Part shown: one piece after another, positions 1 through 9,198 of the stretch | Position numbering within the stretch: position 1 is the first letter of the stretch | Layout: each line of letters begins with the position of its first letter | Source of the DNA: Providencia stuartii | GTDB taxonomy: Bacteria > Pseudomonadota > Gammaproteobacteria > Enterobacterales > Enterobacteriaceae | Assembly (NCBI GenBank): GCA_900455155.1 | Contig: UGUC01000002.1 | Coordinates: 682,001 to 746,000, forward strand | Length of the DNA stretch: 64,000 bases | Direction of reading: 5' to 3' | Notes under the pieces: generated by a model | Told to the model about the DNA's origin: nothing | The model's input: the letters and a program-made list of their open reading frames with translations, nothing else | Database searches by the model: none | Program-made: the position numbers and the translations under genes

Positions 1-1064
1 TATTGAATACCGATAGCCAAAACTCATTAGATTCCGCCAATTTTTATAACAAAGTGGCATGGTTCATGTTCTTTGCGGTGACTTTTATTATTTTAGCGGT
101 TTCTGGCTTAGCCCATTTTTGGATGAAACGAAAACTCATTTATCCATTGATGAGCATGAGCGATCACTTTATGAAATTGGCGAAAGGTAAGTTGAACCAA
201 GATATTCGAGTGACGACACGTGACGAAATTGGTGAGGTCTTTGAGCAACTAAAATTAATGCAAGAATCACTGGCGACCTCCGTCATTAATTTACGTACCA
301 ATACCGACCAAATGTATACCGGTATTCGTGAAATTGCGTTGGGTAATAATAATTTATCATCTCGCACCGAACAGCAAGCAGCGTCGCTAGAAGAAACAGC
401 GGCTAGCATGGAGCAACTCACGGCGACGGTGAAACAAAACGCAGATAACGCACGTCAAGCCAGTGAGCTAGCAATATCAGCATCAAAAACAGCAACAAAA
501 GGTGGTGATATTACCGTTGATGTTATTGATACCATGACGGAAATTTCACATAGCTCGCAAAAAATTAGCGCCATTATTAGCGTAATCGATGGCATTGCTT
601 TCCAAACAAATATTTTGGCTTTAAACGCGGCAGTAGAAGCGGCAAGAGCCGGAGAGCAAGGTCGAGGCTTCTCCGTGGTGGCAGGGGAAGTACGTGCTTT
701 AGCTCAGCGTAGCGCAGAAGCGGCAAAAGAGATCAAAACACTAATTGATGAATCTGTGGGTCGTGTTAATCAAGGATCTCAATTAGTTAATGAGGCCGGA
801 CAAACCATGAATGAATTAGTGGCAGCAGTTAATCAGGTCACCGAATTGATGGGCAATATCGCCTCTGCCTCTAATGAGCAAAGTCGTGGTATCGAACAGG
901 TCGCAACCGCAGTGAGCCAAATGGATTTAGTGACGCAACAAAACGCTGCATTAGTGGAGCAATCTACAAGTGCAACGGCTGCCTTGGAAGATCAGGCAAA
1001 TAACTTAGTCGATACAGTTGCCTTTTTTGAAGTGTCAGAAACAAAAGCCGCACAGGTTAGCTAG
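1..1064 (+). CDS. Methyl-accepting chemotaxis protein, 5' end missing
   Basis: C-terminal part of a membrane chemoreceptor that passes ligand signals to CheA/CheW. The frame is open to the left edge, so the periplasmic sensor domain lies outside the window. Visible in order: a membrane segment ([19 protein letters not shown], about residues 22-40 of the visible part), a HAMP domain (about 41-95), and a long coiled-coil signalling domain with the conserved hairpin tip ([20 protein letters not shown], then [19 protein letters not shown]). The C-terminus lacks the NWETF-type pentapeptide that tethers CheR/CheB. It lies directly upstream of cheR, matching the tap/cheD position of enteric che operons. 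Ligand unknown. Confidence 0.93.
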   Translation, partial: LNTDSQNSLDSANFYNKVAWFMFFAVTFIILAVSGLAHFWMKRKLIYPLMSMSDHFMKLAKGKLNQDIRVTTRDEIGEVFEQLKLMQESLATSVINLRTNTDQMYTGIREIALGNNNLSSRTEQQAASLEETAASMEQLTATVKQNADNARQASELAISASKTATKGGDITVDVIDTMTEISHSSQKISAIISVIDGIAFQTNILALNAAVEAARAGEQGRGFSVVAGEVRALAQRSAEAAKEIKTLIDESVGRVNQGSQLVNEAGQTMNELVAAVNQVTELMGNIASASNEQSRGIEQVATAVSQMDLVTQQNAALVEQSTSATAALEDQANNLVDTVAFFEVSETKAAQVS

Positions 1065-1081
1065 TTATTATTGTTAAGACT

Positions 1082-1114
1082 AAGCAGCCGATGACCGGCT
1101 GCTTCTGGGTTTTT
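1082..1114 (+). terminator. Terminator-like hairpin between receptor gene and cheR
   Basis: A perfect 9-bp stem (AAGCAGCCG / CGGCTGCTT) with a 5-nt loop is followed by CTGGG and a run of five T. It sits 17 bases after the receptor stop codon. It may only partly terminate, since cheR follows on the same strand. Confidence 0.6.
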
Positions 1115-1134
1115 ATCAAATAGGACAAAGTACG

Positions 1135-1971
1135 ATGCTTTTTGCACCACAAATAGAACCATTGACCGATGAAGAGTTTGGTCGGGTTTGCCGGTTTATT
1201 CATAAAAAATCAGGCATCGTTCTTACCATGAATAAAAAAAGCATGGTGTATAACAGGCTGCTAAAACGACTACGTGATTGTAACGTCAATAATTTTTCTG
1301 AATACCTACGTATGCTGGAGCGCGAGCCTTTACACCCAGAGTGGCAAGCATTTGTCAATGCGTTGACGACAAATTTAACCGCCTTCTTCCGAGAGCCTCA
1401 CCATTTCGTGACATTGGCTGACTTTGTACGCTCTCGTAAAAGTAGCAATATCAATATTTGGTGTGCGGCCTCTTCTACCGGTGAAGAGCCTTACTCCATT
1501 GCGATGACATTAAGTGATGTGCTCGGTTCACAAGCGGTGAATGCCAAAGTTATTGCGAGTGATATTGATACCGAAGTGTTAAGTAAAGCAAAACAAGGTG
1601 TTTATCGTATCGAGGAGTTAAAAGCCCTCAGCGCGTTGCAACGTCAACGCTATTTTATGAAAGGCGTTGGCGACTTTGAAGGCTATGCGCGAGTGAAACA
1701 AACGCTTAGGCAGATGATTGAATTTCGTTATTTAAATCTCAGTGATAGCGATTGGCAGCTTCAACACCGTTTCGATGCAATCTTTTGTCGTAATGTCATG
1801 ATCTATTTCGATAAAGACACGCAGATCAAATTATTAGAACGATTTGCACCGTTACTCAAACCGGATGGACTGTTATTTATCGGCCATTCAGAAAATCTAT
1901 CTCAATTATCACAACGATTTGTAATTAAAGGACAAACCGTCTACAGCCTACAACCGGCGAGGAGGGGGTGA
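1135..1971 (+). CDS. cheR: Chemotaxis protein methyltransferase CheR
   Basis: S-adenosylmethionine-dependent methyltransferase that methylates glutamates of chemoreceptors for adaptation. 278 aa, near the usual enteric length. The N-terminal helical domain (to about residue 90) contains [14 protein letters not shown]; the SAM-binding Rossmann domain has [25 protein letters not shown] and [10 protein letters not shown] lie in the C-terminal half. An AGGA lies 10 bases before the ATG. Its TGA overlaps the cheB start, indicating translational coupling. Confidence 0.96.
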   Translation: MLFAPQIEPLTDEEFGRVCRFIHKKSGIVLTMNKKSMVYNRLLKRLRDCNVNNFSEYLRMLEREPLHPEWQAFVNALTTNLTAFFREPHHFVTLADFVRSRKSSNINIWCAASSTGEEPYSIAMTLSDVLGSQAVNAKVIASDIDTEVLSKAKQGVYRIEELKALSALQRQRYFMKGVGDFEGYARVKQTLRQMIEFRYLNLSDSDWQLQHRFDAIFCRNVMIYFDKDTQIKLLERFAPLLKPDGLLFIGHSENLSQLSQRFVIKGQTVYSLQPARRG

Positions 1972-3038
1972 TGAAAAAAATTAAAGTGCTTTGTGTCGAT
2001 GACTCAGCACTAATGCGTCAAATCATGCGTGAAATCATTAACAGTCACTCCGATATGATGGTAGTTGACACAGCGCCTGATCCTTATGTAGCTCGTGACT
2101 TAATTAAACAACATGAACCCGATGTGTTAACGCTCGATGTTGAAATGCCACGTATGGATGGAATTGATTTTTTAGAGAAATTGATGCGTTTACACCCATT
2201 ACCTGTCGTGATGGTATCAACATTAACTTCTAAAGGCTCAGAGGTCACATTAAAAGCGTTAGAGCTGGGCGCGGTTGATTTTGTTACCAAACCACAGATT
2301 GGTATTCGTGAAACGATGATGAGCTATCGAGATGTGATTGGTGAAAAAATTCGTGCTGCCGCCATGTCGAAAATAACACATCGAAACCGTTTTGCGCGCA
2401 CAGAAAAAGCAACTCCAGAGCCAGCCAATATCGCTAAGCCATTATCTGCTTATGTTTGCCATAGCAGAGTGATTGCCGTGGGCGCTTCGACGGGAGGAAC
2501 AGAAGCCATCCGTCAATTTTTAGAAATGTTGCCTCGCGAATGTCCGCCAGTCGTGATCACTCAGCACATGCCTGCGGGTTTTACGCGTTCGTTTGCAGAA
2601 AGGCTAAACAAGTTATGCTCATTGACGGTAAAAGAAGCGGAGCACAATGAGCCTTTGCAAAAGGGCTATGCCTATATTGCGCCGGGTGACTCTCACATGC
2701 TGGTGGTTGATAACGGGCGAGGGTATCAGATTCGTTTGCAACAAACCGAGCCGGTTAATCGCCATCGTCCTTCTGTCGATGTGTTATTTGATTCTGTTGC
2801 GAAATGTGTGGGGCGCAAATGTGTTGGCATTCTATTGACCGGAATGGGGATGGATGGGGCCAAAGGTATGCTCAACTTGCGCCAACAAGGTGCGGTGACT
2901 TACGCACAAAATGAAAGTAGTTGCGTGGTATTTGGCATGCCACGTGCCGCTATTGAGCTGGATGCCGTGGACGAAATTCAGGATATCGCCAAAATTGCCC
3001 CAAGCGTTTTGGCTCGACTTTCATCTGTTTCCGCTTAG
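1971..3038 (+). CDS. cheB: Chemotaxis response regulator / protein-glutamate methylesterase CheB
   Basis: Removes methyl groups from, or deamidates, chemoreceptors when phosphorylated by CheA. The N-terminal receiver domain (1-120) has the acidic pair DD and the phospho-acceptor in [10 protein letters not shown]; the C-terminal esterase domain has the Ser, His and Asp motifs [14 protein letters not shown] and [10 protein letters not shown]. The ATG at 1971 is preferred over the in-frame GTG at 1968 because GGAGG at 1961-1965 is then properly spaced. 355 aa. Confidence 0.96.
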   Translation: MKKIKVLCVDDSALMRQIMREIINSHSDMMVVDTAPDPYVARDLIKQHEPDVLTLDVEMPRMDGIDFLEKLMRLHPLPVVMVSTLTSKGSEVTLKALELGAVDFVTKPQIGIRETMMSYRDVIGEKIRAAAMSKITHRNRFARTEKATPEPANIAKPLSAYVCHSRVIAVGASTGGTEAIRQFLEMLPRECPPVVITQHMPAGFTRSFAERLNKLCSLTVKEAEHNEPLQKGYAYIAPGDSHMLVVDNGRGYQIRLQQTEPVNRHRPSVDVLFDSVAKCVGRKCVGILLTGMGMDGAKGMLNLRQQGAVTYAQNESSCVVFGMPRAAIELDAVDEIQDIAKIAPSVLARLSSVSA

Positions 3039-3078
3039 CGGTTACAGAATTTACTATTGTATTTTTGAAGGAGTGGTT

Positions 3079-3471
3079 ATGGCCGCTAAAGATCTCAGTT
3101 TTTTGGTTGTTGATGATTTTTCCACAATGAGACGTATTGTCCGTAACTTATTAAAAGAACTTGGTTTTAATAAAATAGAAGAAGCAGAAGATGGCGTTGA
3201 TGCATTAGAAAAAATTCGTGCGGGCCATATCGATTTCGTCGTAGCAGATTGGAACATGCCAAACATGGATGGTTTAGAACTACTGAAAACGATCCGTGGC
3301 GACGAAGCGTTGAAGCACATTCCTGTTTTGATGGTAACGGCAGAAGCGAAAAAAGAAAATATCATTGCGGCGGCACAAGCGGGCGCGAGTGGTTATGTCG
3401 TGAAGCCATTTACCGCGGCTATATTGGAAGAGAAACTGAATAAAGTCTTTGAAAAAATGGGATTGCAATAA
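3079..3471 (+). CDS. cheY: Chemotaxis response regulator CheY
   Basis: Single-domain receiver that, when phosphorylated by CheA, binds the FliM/FliN switch and changes flagellar rotation. 130 aa. Visible: the acidic pocket (VVDDFS), phospho-acceptor Asp in [12 protein letters not shown], Thr of VLMVTAEA and Lys of GYVVKPF. The start at ATG 3079 follows GAAGGAG at 3067-3073; the frame stays open upstream but without family similarity. Confidence 0.97.
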   Translation: MAAKDLSFLVVDDFSTMRRIVRNLLKELGFNKIEEAEDGVDALEKIRAGHIDFVVADWNMPNMDGLELLKTIRGDEALKHIPVLMVTAEAKKENIIAAAQAGASGYVVKPFTAAILEEKLNKVFEKMGLQ

Positions 3472-3495
3472 ACGAACCTGTAAAAGGAGAGTGTG

Positions 3496-4134
3496 ATGAC
3501 AGAGCAAATAGTAACGACGAGCAATCCTACAGGTAATGAAGATTTAAAACAGGTCATTACGCGGATTGGCACCTTGATGAGAACGCTACGCGAAAGTATG
3601 CGTGAACTCGGTTTAGAAAAAAGTGTTCAGCAGGCGGTGGCTAGCATTCCTGATGGTAAAGATCGTTTGCGTTATATCGCCCAAATGACGGCTCAAGCGG
3701 CAGAAAAAACCCTAAACGGTATTGATATAATCAAGCCACTTCAAGTAGAAATGCATGATGAGGCAATCAAACTACAACAGCAATGGGAAGGGGTGAATAC
3801 GAATCAAATCACACCTGAACTCCATCAATCAACCCATGCTTTTTTGGGGCGTGTGATTAATGACAGCTGTACGACGAAAGCCGAGTTGCTTGAAATTATG
3901 ATGGCTCAGGATTTTCAAGATTTAACTGGGCAAGTGATTAAAAAAATGATGGAAGTGGTTGAAGAGGCAGAAAAACAGCTGTTGGCACTGCTTATGGAAA
4001 ATACGCCACCAGAGATGCGAGTGAAGCAACAAAATGACAGTTTGCTAAATGGCCCGCAAATTAACAAGGAAGGTGTTAATGTGATGGCATCACAATCACA
4101 AGTTGATGATTTATTAGACGAGCTAGGTTTTTAA
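3496..4134 (+). CDS. cheZ: CheY-P phosphatase CheZ
   Basis: Accelerates dephosphorylation of CheY-P and so ends the tumble signal. 212 aa, mostly long helices. The catalytic Gln region is seen as MMAQDFQDLTGQVIKKMM, and the C-terminal CheY-binding tail ends in QVDDLLDELGF. The ATG at 3496 is favoured over the GTG at 3493 because AAGGAGA (3484-3490) is better spaced. It closes the che operon. Confidence 0.96.
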   Translation: MTEQIVTTSNPTGNEDLKQVITRIGTLMRTLRESMRELGLEKSVQQAVASIPDGKDRLRYIAQMTAQAAEKTLNGIDIIKPLQVEMHDEAIKLQQQWEGVNTNQITPELHQSTHAFLGRVINDSCTTKAELLEIMMAQDFQDLTGQVIKKMMEVVEEAEKQLLALLMENTPPEMRVKQQNDSLLNGPQINKEGVNVMASQSQVDDLLDELGF

Positions 4135-4148
4135 ATCTTTGTTGAAGT

Positions 4149-4178
4149 TCCCCCCTTGCTAAAAAAGCAGGGGGTCAA
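4149..4178. terminator. GC-rich hairpin after cheZ
   Basis: CCCCC-TTGCT and AGCAGGGGG can pair around an A-rich loop with a small bulge. It lies between two convergent genes (cheZ and the minus-strand gene at 4220) but lacks a good T-run on either strand, so it is only a tentative terminator. Confidence 0.4.
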
Positions 4179-4219
4179 GAGCGAATTGCAAATTAATCGG
4201 TGTAATCAGACGATGATGC

Positions 4220-4777
4220 TCAGTCATGCTGATAGACATCAATGATTCTCCCCCCAAATGCTTTGGTAAATTGTTGAATAAACGCATCACTCATATCCCA
4301 GCTATGAAAGCTAAAACCAAGCTCGCCAAATGCCCAGGTTGGGTCATAATGCCAGTCGCCAATTGGCGCATGATAATCACAATTAACACATGACAAATCA
4401 TGCGGATTACCTTCATACCATGCAGTTACAGCATCGCTCCAATCTTCACTTTGGTTGCTTTGTTCGTTTTTACAAACAGGGCAGTAGATACCAAGACCAT
4501 TTCCACCTGCATGAAATACGGTACGTTGAGTGGTAATGGTGAGATAGTTTTTTAATATATGTTCCGGTAACTGAGTGGGCACAATTTTGTCATCAATAAT
4601 ATAGAGGATAGGCTGTTTATACTCAGGGGTGGGGCGATATATCACCTCATCATCTTCTATGAGTTGGTAATCAGGGTCGATAATCCCTTGTTGCTTGAGC
4701 CAGTTCAGCATGCGTTCCGCTTCTTTTTCTGCATTCTCTGCTGAAACATCTGGGGCGACGAGATGACAACTATCCAT
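4220..4777 (-). CDS. Uncharacterised zinc-ribbon-like protein
   Basis: 185 aa, soluble, acidic. Two Cys pairs, YCPVCKNEQ (about residue 95) and LSCVNCDYHAP (about residue 125), look like a zinc ribbon. No signal peptide or membrane segment. The C-terminal part is rich in aromatic residues (DWHYDPTWAFGELGFSFHSW). I do not recognise a characterised family. It is convergent with cheZ and interrupts the che to flhB run, so it is probably not a flagellar gene. Confidence 0.75.
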   Translation of the reverse strand: MDSCHLVAPDVSAENAEKEAERMLNWLKQQGIIDPDYQLIEDDEVIYRPTPEYKQPILYIIDDKIVPTQLPEHILKNYLTITTQRTVFHAGGNGLGIYCPVCKNEQSNQSEDWSDAVTAWYEGNPHDLSCVNCDYHAPIGDWHYDPTWAFGELGFSFHSWDMSDAFIQQFTKAFGGRIIDVYQHD

Positions 4778-5081
4778 ATATTTATGACCTTTAAGCTAAA
4801 GAGTGGGTAGGTAGCTTACCCTTTGAAATTACCTAACAAAATAGGATTTAGTGTATTTATTTCTGACTCATTCTCAGGGAAAAATAGCCTATCTTTTCCC
4901 CTACCGCCACCTCGGCGTGGTGTTATTACTAGGCGTTACGTAACGGTTCGCAAAACAGATGTCATCTTACTCAATTGGCAAATAACCCTTGTGAACTTCG
5001 TCTATTTTCTTGCATTGATTTTTTTACACTCTGTCATGCTATAGCACAAACTTCTAATCTGCTGGCGAGCAAGGAAACGGC
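4778..5081. other. Intergenic region upstream of flhB
   Basis: About 300 bases between the divergent zinc-ribbon gene and flhB. It should contain the flhB promoter, but I could not assign a convincing sigma-70 or FlhDC site by eye. A 73-codon open frame here (4823-5044) has no plausible start site or recognisable content. Confidence 0.5.
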
Positions 5082-6233
5082 GTGTCCGACGAAAGTGATG
5101 TAGAAAAAACAGAAGAACCCACGCCCCATAAAAAACAGAAGGCGAAAGATGATGGGCAGATAGTTCGCTCAAAAGAGCTCAGTTCACTCATGATGATGTT
5201 AGCAGGGGTCAGTCTCCTGTGGCTCAGTGGTGGGCATCTTGCTGATGAACTACGGCAAATTTTTCGTCAAGGTTTTATTTTCGATGGGCATTACATACAA
5301 AACACCTTGTTAATGGTGAGCTACTTTGGGCGCATGGTGGGCGAAGCATTATTTGCTTTATTACCTGTTATTGGTGGATTGGCGTTAGTTGGGATCTCTG
5401 CATCGTCGCTGGTTGGAGGGTTATTATTTAATAGCAAATTAATTAAATTTGATTTGAAAAAACTTAATCCTATCAGTGGATTAAAACGAATTTTTTCGAT
5501 GAATGCGCTTTCTGAATTATTTAAAGCCATTTTGAAATCGCTCTTTGTCGGGCTAGGGGCAGCTATTTTTCTCTGGCAAAACTGGTCATCACTTTTGCAT
5601 CTTGTGACTGAATCTCCCGTAACCGCTTTAGGGAATGCAATGCATAAAGTGATTTTTGCTGGATACCTAATCGTATTTTTGCTGATCCCAATGGTGGCAT
5701 TTGATGTTTTTTATCAATTTCGTTCACATTTGAAGAAATTACGCATGAGTCGCCAAGAAATTAAAGATGAGTTTAAACAACAAGAAGGTGACCCTCAGAT
5801 AAAAGCCAAAATCCGCCAACAGCAGCGTGCAATTGCGCGGAATCGTATGATGGCTGATGTACCTCAAGCGGATGTGATAGTGACGAACCCAACTCATTAT
5901 GCGGTTGCACTGAAATATGATGATAAACGTATGGGAGCACCGAAAGTGCTCGCTAAAGGCGCAGGCGTGATAGCTCAACGCATTAAAGAAATTGGCCAAG
6001 AACATCGAATTTTACAATTAGAAGCTCCCCCATTAGCGCGTGCACTGTATCGCCATGCCGAAATCGGGCAAAGCATTCCTGTAGCGCTATATGCTGCGGT
6101 GGCAGAAGTTTTAGCATGGGTTTACCAGCTACGTCGCTGGCGGCGTGAGGGTGGATTAAAACCAAGAAAACCGAAAAATTTACCAGTGCCACCGGCGCTG
6201 GATTTTGCTGGAGAAAACAATCGCGATGGCTAA
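5082..6233 (+). CDS. flhB: Flagellar export apparatus protein FlhB
   Basis: Inner-membrane export gate subunit that switches substrate specificity from rod/hook to filament proteins. 383 aa. Four hydrophobic segments in the first 210 residues, then a cytoplasmic domain with the autocleavage motif NPTH (VIVTNPTHYAVALKYD, about residues 268-283). The N-terminus SDESDVEKTEEPTPHKK is typical. The start is GTG 5082 preceded by AAGGAAA. Its end overlaps the flhA start by 8 bases. Confidence 0.96.
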   Translation: MSDESDVEKTEEPTPHKKQKAKDDGQIVRSKELSSLMMMLAGVSLLWLSGGHLADELRQIFRQGFIFDGHYIQNTLLMVSYFGRMVGEALFALLPVIGGLALVGISASSLVGGLLFNSKLIKFDLKKLNPISGLKRIFSMNALSELFKAILKSLFVGLGAAIFLWQNWSSLLHLVTESPVTALGNAMHKVIFAGYLIVFLLIPMVAFDVFYQFRSHLKKLRMSRQEIKDEFKQQEGDPQIKAKIRQQQRAIARNRMMADVPQADVIVTNPTHYAVALKYDDKRMGAPKVLAKGAGVIAQRIKEIGQEHRILQLEAPPLARALYRHAEIGQSIPVALYAAVAEVLAWVYQLRRWRREGGLKPRKPKNLPVPPALDFAGENNRDG

Positions 6234-8322
6234 TTTGGCTGCATTATTAAAATTGCCTAAAAACTTACAGGGAACGCAATGGCAAATTCTTGCTGGGCCT
6301 GTTCTCATCTTGCTGATCTTGTCGATGATGGTACTGCCATTACCGGCTTTTATCTTAGATTTACTGTTTACCTTTAATATCGCTTTATCGATCATGGTGC
6401 TATTAGTGGCAATGTTCACTAAGCGTACCCTTGATTTTGCAGCCTTCCCAACCATTTTGCTGTTTGCCACACTATTACGTCTATCACTAAATATTGCGTC
6501 AACGCGCATTATTCTGCTGGAGGGGCATACTGGGCCTGATGCGGCTGGGCGTGTTGTTGAAGCCTTTGGTCACTTTTTGGTGGGGGGAAACTTTGCCATA
6601 GGGATAGTGGTTTTCATCATTTTAGTGTTAATTAACTTTATGGTGATCACCAAAGGTGCGGGGCGTATTGCCGAAGTAGGCGCACGCTTTGTCCTTGATG
6701 GTATGCCAGGTAAACAGATGGCAATTGATGCGGACTTAAATGCTGGCATTATCAATGATGATGAAGCCAAAAAGCGCCGTGCTGAAGTGACCCAAGAAGC
6801 CGATTTTTATGGCTCAATGGATGGTGCAAGTAAATTTGTGCGTGGGGATGCCATCGCGGGGATCATGATTATGGTGATCAACGTTGTCGGTGGGCTAATT
6901 ATTGGTGTTGGCCAACATAATATGACATTGGGCGATGCCACGAGTGCATATACTTTGCTAACGATTGGTGATGGCTTAGTCGCTCAGATCCCAGCTTTGA
7001 TTATCTCAACGGCGGCAGGGGTGATTGTGACCAGAGTCGCAACCGATGAAGATGTCGGTGAGCAGATGGTCACTCAGCTATTTAATAACCCACGGGTGAT
7101 GTGGCTAAGTGCCGGTGTGTTGGGGTTAATCGGTTTAATCCCAGGTATGCCAAACTTTGTATTTTTACTGTTTACTGCCGCATTAGCAGGGCTAGGCTGG
7201 TATTTGGTTCGCAAAGCTAAACAGCCAGAAAGTCAGACAGATGATGGGCAAATGAAACAGTTCCAAGAGGCAAATAAGGTCGTTGAAGCCACTTGGGATG
7301 ATGTTCAGCTTGAAGATTTACTTGCCATGGAGGTGGGCTATCGCTTAATTCCACTGGTAGATAATGACCAACAAGGTGAATTACTTGGACGAATTCGTGG
7401 CTTACGCAAGAAATTTGCGCAAGAGGTAGGTTACTTGCCACCTGTAGTGCATATTTGTGACAACTTAGAGTTAGCGCCTTGTGAATATCGTATCCTTATT
7501 AAAGGTGCGGTTGTCGGACATGGTGAAGCGCAACCAGGAAGAAGCTTGGCGATTGACCCAGGTAATGCCGCAGGTACGCTACCCGGAGATGCAACCAAAG
7601 AGCCTGCCTTTGGCCTACCTGCCGTTTGGATTGATGATGATTTGCGTGAACAAGCGCAAATCCAAGGGTATACCGTGGTTTCAGCAAGCACTGCCGTTGC
7701 TACGCACTTTAATCAGATCTTGCTACAAAACTCAAGCACATTGTTTGGTCGCCAAGAAGCACAAATGCTTTATGACCGAGTGAAGAAAGAGATGCCGAAG
7801 CTGGCTGATGATTTAATACCGGATACCATTTCTTTGACCACATTGCATCGGGTATTACAGAATCTATTAATGGAAGATGTTGTGATCCGTGATATGCGCA
7901 CAATCATCGAAACACTTGCAGAAATGGCGGGTGAAAATGGTGAGCAAAAAGATACGGATTATCTAACATCACAGGTACGTATCGCATTAGGGCGGGCAAT
8001 CACTCAGCAATGGTTCGGCAATGCGGATGAAATACAAGTCATTGGTCTAGATGCGGGGCTTGAGCAGATTTTATTACAAGCGGCCAAAAATGGTGGTGGC
8101 TTAGAGCCAAACCTTGCGCAATTTATTCAGACGCAAGCCGAAGAGGCCGTGAAGCACCAAGAGGCGATGGGCGCACCGACGGTATTATTGGTCAATCATG
8201 GACTACGTTTGATCTTATCTCGCTTTTTACGCAGAAGCTTGCCTGAACTGGTGGTAATGTCGAATCTTGAGCTAAACGATCGCCGGAAAATTCGCATGAC
8301 ATCGATGATCAGTGGTAACTAA
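6226..8322 (+). CDS. flhA: Flagellar export apparatus protein FlhA
   Basis: Major membrane protein of the flagellar type III export gate; its cytoplasmic ring docks chaperone-substrate complexes. 698 aa. About eight hydrophobic segments in residues 20-330; the conserved FHIPEP-type loop region lies around KGAGRIAEVGARFVLDGMPG; the C-terminal cytoplasmic domain runs from about residue 350. ATG 6226 is chosen because the upstream in-frame TTG codons lie inside flhB. No flhE follows; the downstream region holds the triplicated 248-bp repeat. Confidence 0.96.
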   Translation: MANLAALLKLPKNLQGTQWQILAGPVLILLILSMMVLPLPAFILDLLFTFNIALSIMVLLVAMFTKRTLDFAAFPTILLFATLLRLSLNIASTRIILLEGHTGPDAAGRVVEAFGHFLVGGNFAIGIVVFIILVLINFMVITKGAGRIAEVGARFVLDGMPGKQMAIDADLNAGIINDDEAKKRRAEVTQEADFYGSMDGASKFVRGDAIAGIMIMVINVVGGLIIGVGQHNMTLGDATSAYTLLTIGDGLVAQIPALIISTAAGVIVTRVATDEDVGEQMVTQLFNNPRVMWLSAGVLGLIGLIPGMPNFVFLLFTAALAGLGWYLVRKAKQPESQTDDGQMKQFQEANKVVEATWDDVQLEDLLAMEVGYRLIPLVDNDQQGELLGRIRGLRKKFAQEVGYLPPVVHICDNLELAPCEYRILIKGAVVGHGEAQPGRSLAIDPGNAAGTLPGDATKEPAFGLPAVWIDDDLREQAQIQGYTVVSASTAVATHFNQILLQNSSTLFGRQEAQMLYDRVKKEMPKLADDLIPDTISLTTLHRVLQNLLMEDVVIRDMRTIIETLAEMAGENGEQKDTDYLTSQVRIALGRAITQQWFGNADEIQVIGLDAGLEQILLQAAKNGGGLEPNLAQFIQTQAEEAVKHQEAMGAPTVLLVNHGLRLILSRFLRRSLPELVVMSNLELNDRRKIRMTSMISGN

Positions 8323-8417
8323 GTTGCTGAGTATAGGAATGAGGTTTTATCGCTTTTGCCGTAAGAAGCGCTTTTTATCATGCACAAGCAAAGCGTCAAC
8401 GCATTCCTGATACGGAT

Positions 8418-8448
8418 ATCAAAGCAGTTGTTATACAACTGCTTTGAT
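8418..8448. other. Hairpin in repeat unit 1
   Basis: Perfect 13-bp inverted repeat ATCAAAGCAGTTG / CAACTGCTTTGAT around the loop TTATA. No T-run follows on either strand, so it does not look like a plain intrinsic terminator; it could be a 5' or 3' mRNA stability element. The same structure lies at 8666-8696 (one mismatch) and 8914-8944 (perfect). Confidence 0.8.
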
Positions 8449-8513
8449 GCATAAGAGAGCGGGTTATCTTTTTTAACTTAACGTTTTGGGCGATTTAATA
8501 GCGTAGTGGAGGC

Positions 8514-8564
8514 ATGAAACGCTTAATTCACACTTTTTTGTGGTTATTACGTTATTTTGCATAA
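8514..8564 (+). CDS. Candidate 16-aa type I toxin-like peptide, copy 1
   Basis: ATG to TAA frame encoding MKRLIHTFLWLLRYFA: a basic N-terminus, a hydrophobic core FLWLL and aromatic residues at the end, the general look of membrane-acting type I toxins such as Ibs or Ldr. GGAGG lies only one base before the ATG, unusually close. Versus copy 2 the codons differ only synonymously (TTG/CTG and GCA/GCT). Function not recognised from any known sequence; toxin is an inference. Confidence 0.6.
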   Translation: MKRLIHTFLWLLRYFA

Positions 8565-8619
8565 AATTGCAGAAGTAACAGTTAAAGTCTCACCTTATGG
8601 GCGATGTCGCAAGAAGCGC

Positions 8620-8647
8620 TTTTTATCATGCACAAGCAAAGTGTCAA
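8620..8647 (-). promoter_or_regulatory. Candidate antisense promoter opposite peptide copy 1
   Basis: On the minus strand a perfect -35 (TTGACA, plus 8642-8647) is followed after 16 bases by TAAAAA (plus 8620-8625). A transcript from here would run leftward across the 16-codon frame at 8514-8564, as expected for an antisense antitoxin RNA. The matching element in unit 1 reads TTGACG and in unit 3 TTAACG. The -10 is weak, so this is a hypothesis. Confidence 0.4.
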
Positions 8648-8665
8648 CGCATTCCTGATACGGAT

Positions 8666-8696
8666 ATCAAAGCAGTCGTTATACAACTGCTTTGAT
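8666..8696. other. Hairpin in repeat unit 2
   Basis: Same 13-bp inverted repeat as in unit 1, with one stem mismatch (C at 8677 in place of T). Confidence 0.75.
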
Positions 8697-8761
8697 GCAT
8701 AAGAGAGCGGGTTATCTTTTTTAACTTAACGTTTTGGGCGATTTAATAGCGTAGTGGAAGC

Positions 8762-8812
8762 ATGAAACGCTTAATTCACACTTTTCTGTGGTTATTACGT
8801 TATTTTGCTTAA
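8762..8812 (+). CDS. Candidate 16-aa type I toxin-like peptide, copy 2
   Basis: Encodes the same peptide as copy 1, MKRLIHTFLWLLRYFA, through different codons at two positions. The Shine-Dalgarno-like run reads GGAAG instead of GGAGG, which would weaken translation. The candidate antisense promoter for this copy would lie in unit 3, near 8868-8895, with a poorer -35. Confidence 0.6.
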   Translation: MKRLIHTFLWLLRYFA

Positions 8813-8913
8813 AATTGCAGAAGGAACAGTTAAAGTCTCGCCTTATGGGCGATGCCGTAAGAAGCGCTTTTTATCATGCACAAGCAAAGCGTTAACGCAT
8901 TCCTGATACGGAT

Positions 8914-8944
8914 ATCAAAGCAGTTGTTATACAACTGCTTTGAT
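8914..8944. other. Hairpin in repeat unit 3
   Basis: Perfect 13-bp inverted repeat with loop TTATA, identical to unit 1. Confidence 0.8.
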
Positions 8945-9009
8945 GCATAAGAGAGCGGGTTATCTTTTTTAACTTACTGTTTTGAGCGCTTTAATAGCGT
9001 AGTGGAGGC

Positions 9010-9060
9010 ATGAAACGCTTAATTCACACTTTTCTGTGGTTATTGCGCTTTTGGGCTTAA
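9010..9060 (+). CDS. Candidate 16-aa type I toxin-like peptide, copy 3
   Basis: Encodes MKRLIHTFLWLLRFWA. Relative to copy 2 there are two synonymous codon changes and two aromatic-for-aromatic replacements (Tyr to Phe, Phe to Trp), a pattern expected if the peptide is under selection. GGAGG again lies one base before the ATG. The repeat degrades just after this frame, so the antisense element seen right of copies 1 and 2 is missing here. Confidence 0.6.
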   Translation: MKRLIHTFLWLLRFWA

Positions 9061-9198
9061 AATGACAGGAATAAAAATCAGAGCCTCATCTTGTTTGAGT
9101 GCTAAATTGCCTTGGTAATAAAACTACGCTAGCACTTCATTAAGGTTACAAAAGGCAGGCTGATATTGGATAGCGCTAGCTAATCATTTCGTATAACG

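Larger units (their letters stand above)
8363..9106. repeat. Three tandem copies of a 248-bp unit
   Basis: Three head-to-tail units begin at 8363, 8611 and 8859, each with the same internal landmarks at exactly 248-base offsets: AAGAAGCGCTTTTTATCATG at the left, a 31-base hairpin (8418, 8666, 8914) and a 16-codon reading frame (8514, 8762, 9010). Copies differ by scattered substitutions only, no indels seen in the core; the third fades out after about 9060-9106. Tandem repeated units that each hold a tiny hydrophobic ORF resemble the LDR and SIB repeats of E. coli, known type I toxin-antitoxin loci. Confidence 0.95.

Noticed and set aside
4823..5044. 73-codon plus-strand frame upstream of flhB
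   Set aside because: No ribosome site, no recognisable protein features, and low-quality composition; treated as intergenic.
8363..9106. REP or other simple palindromic repeat explanation for the triplicated unit
   Set aside because: The unit is far longer than REP elements, strictly tandem, and its short frame varies in a coding-like manner.
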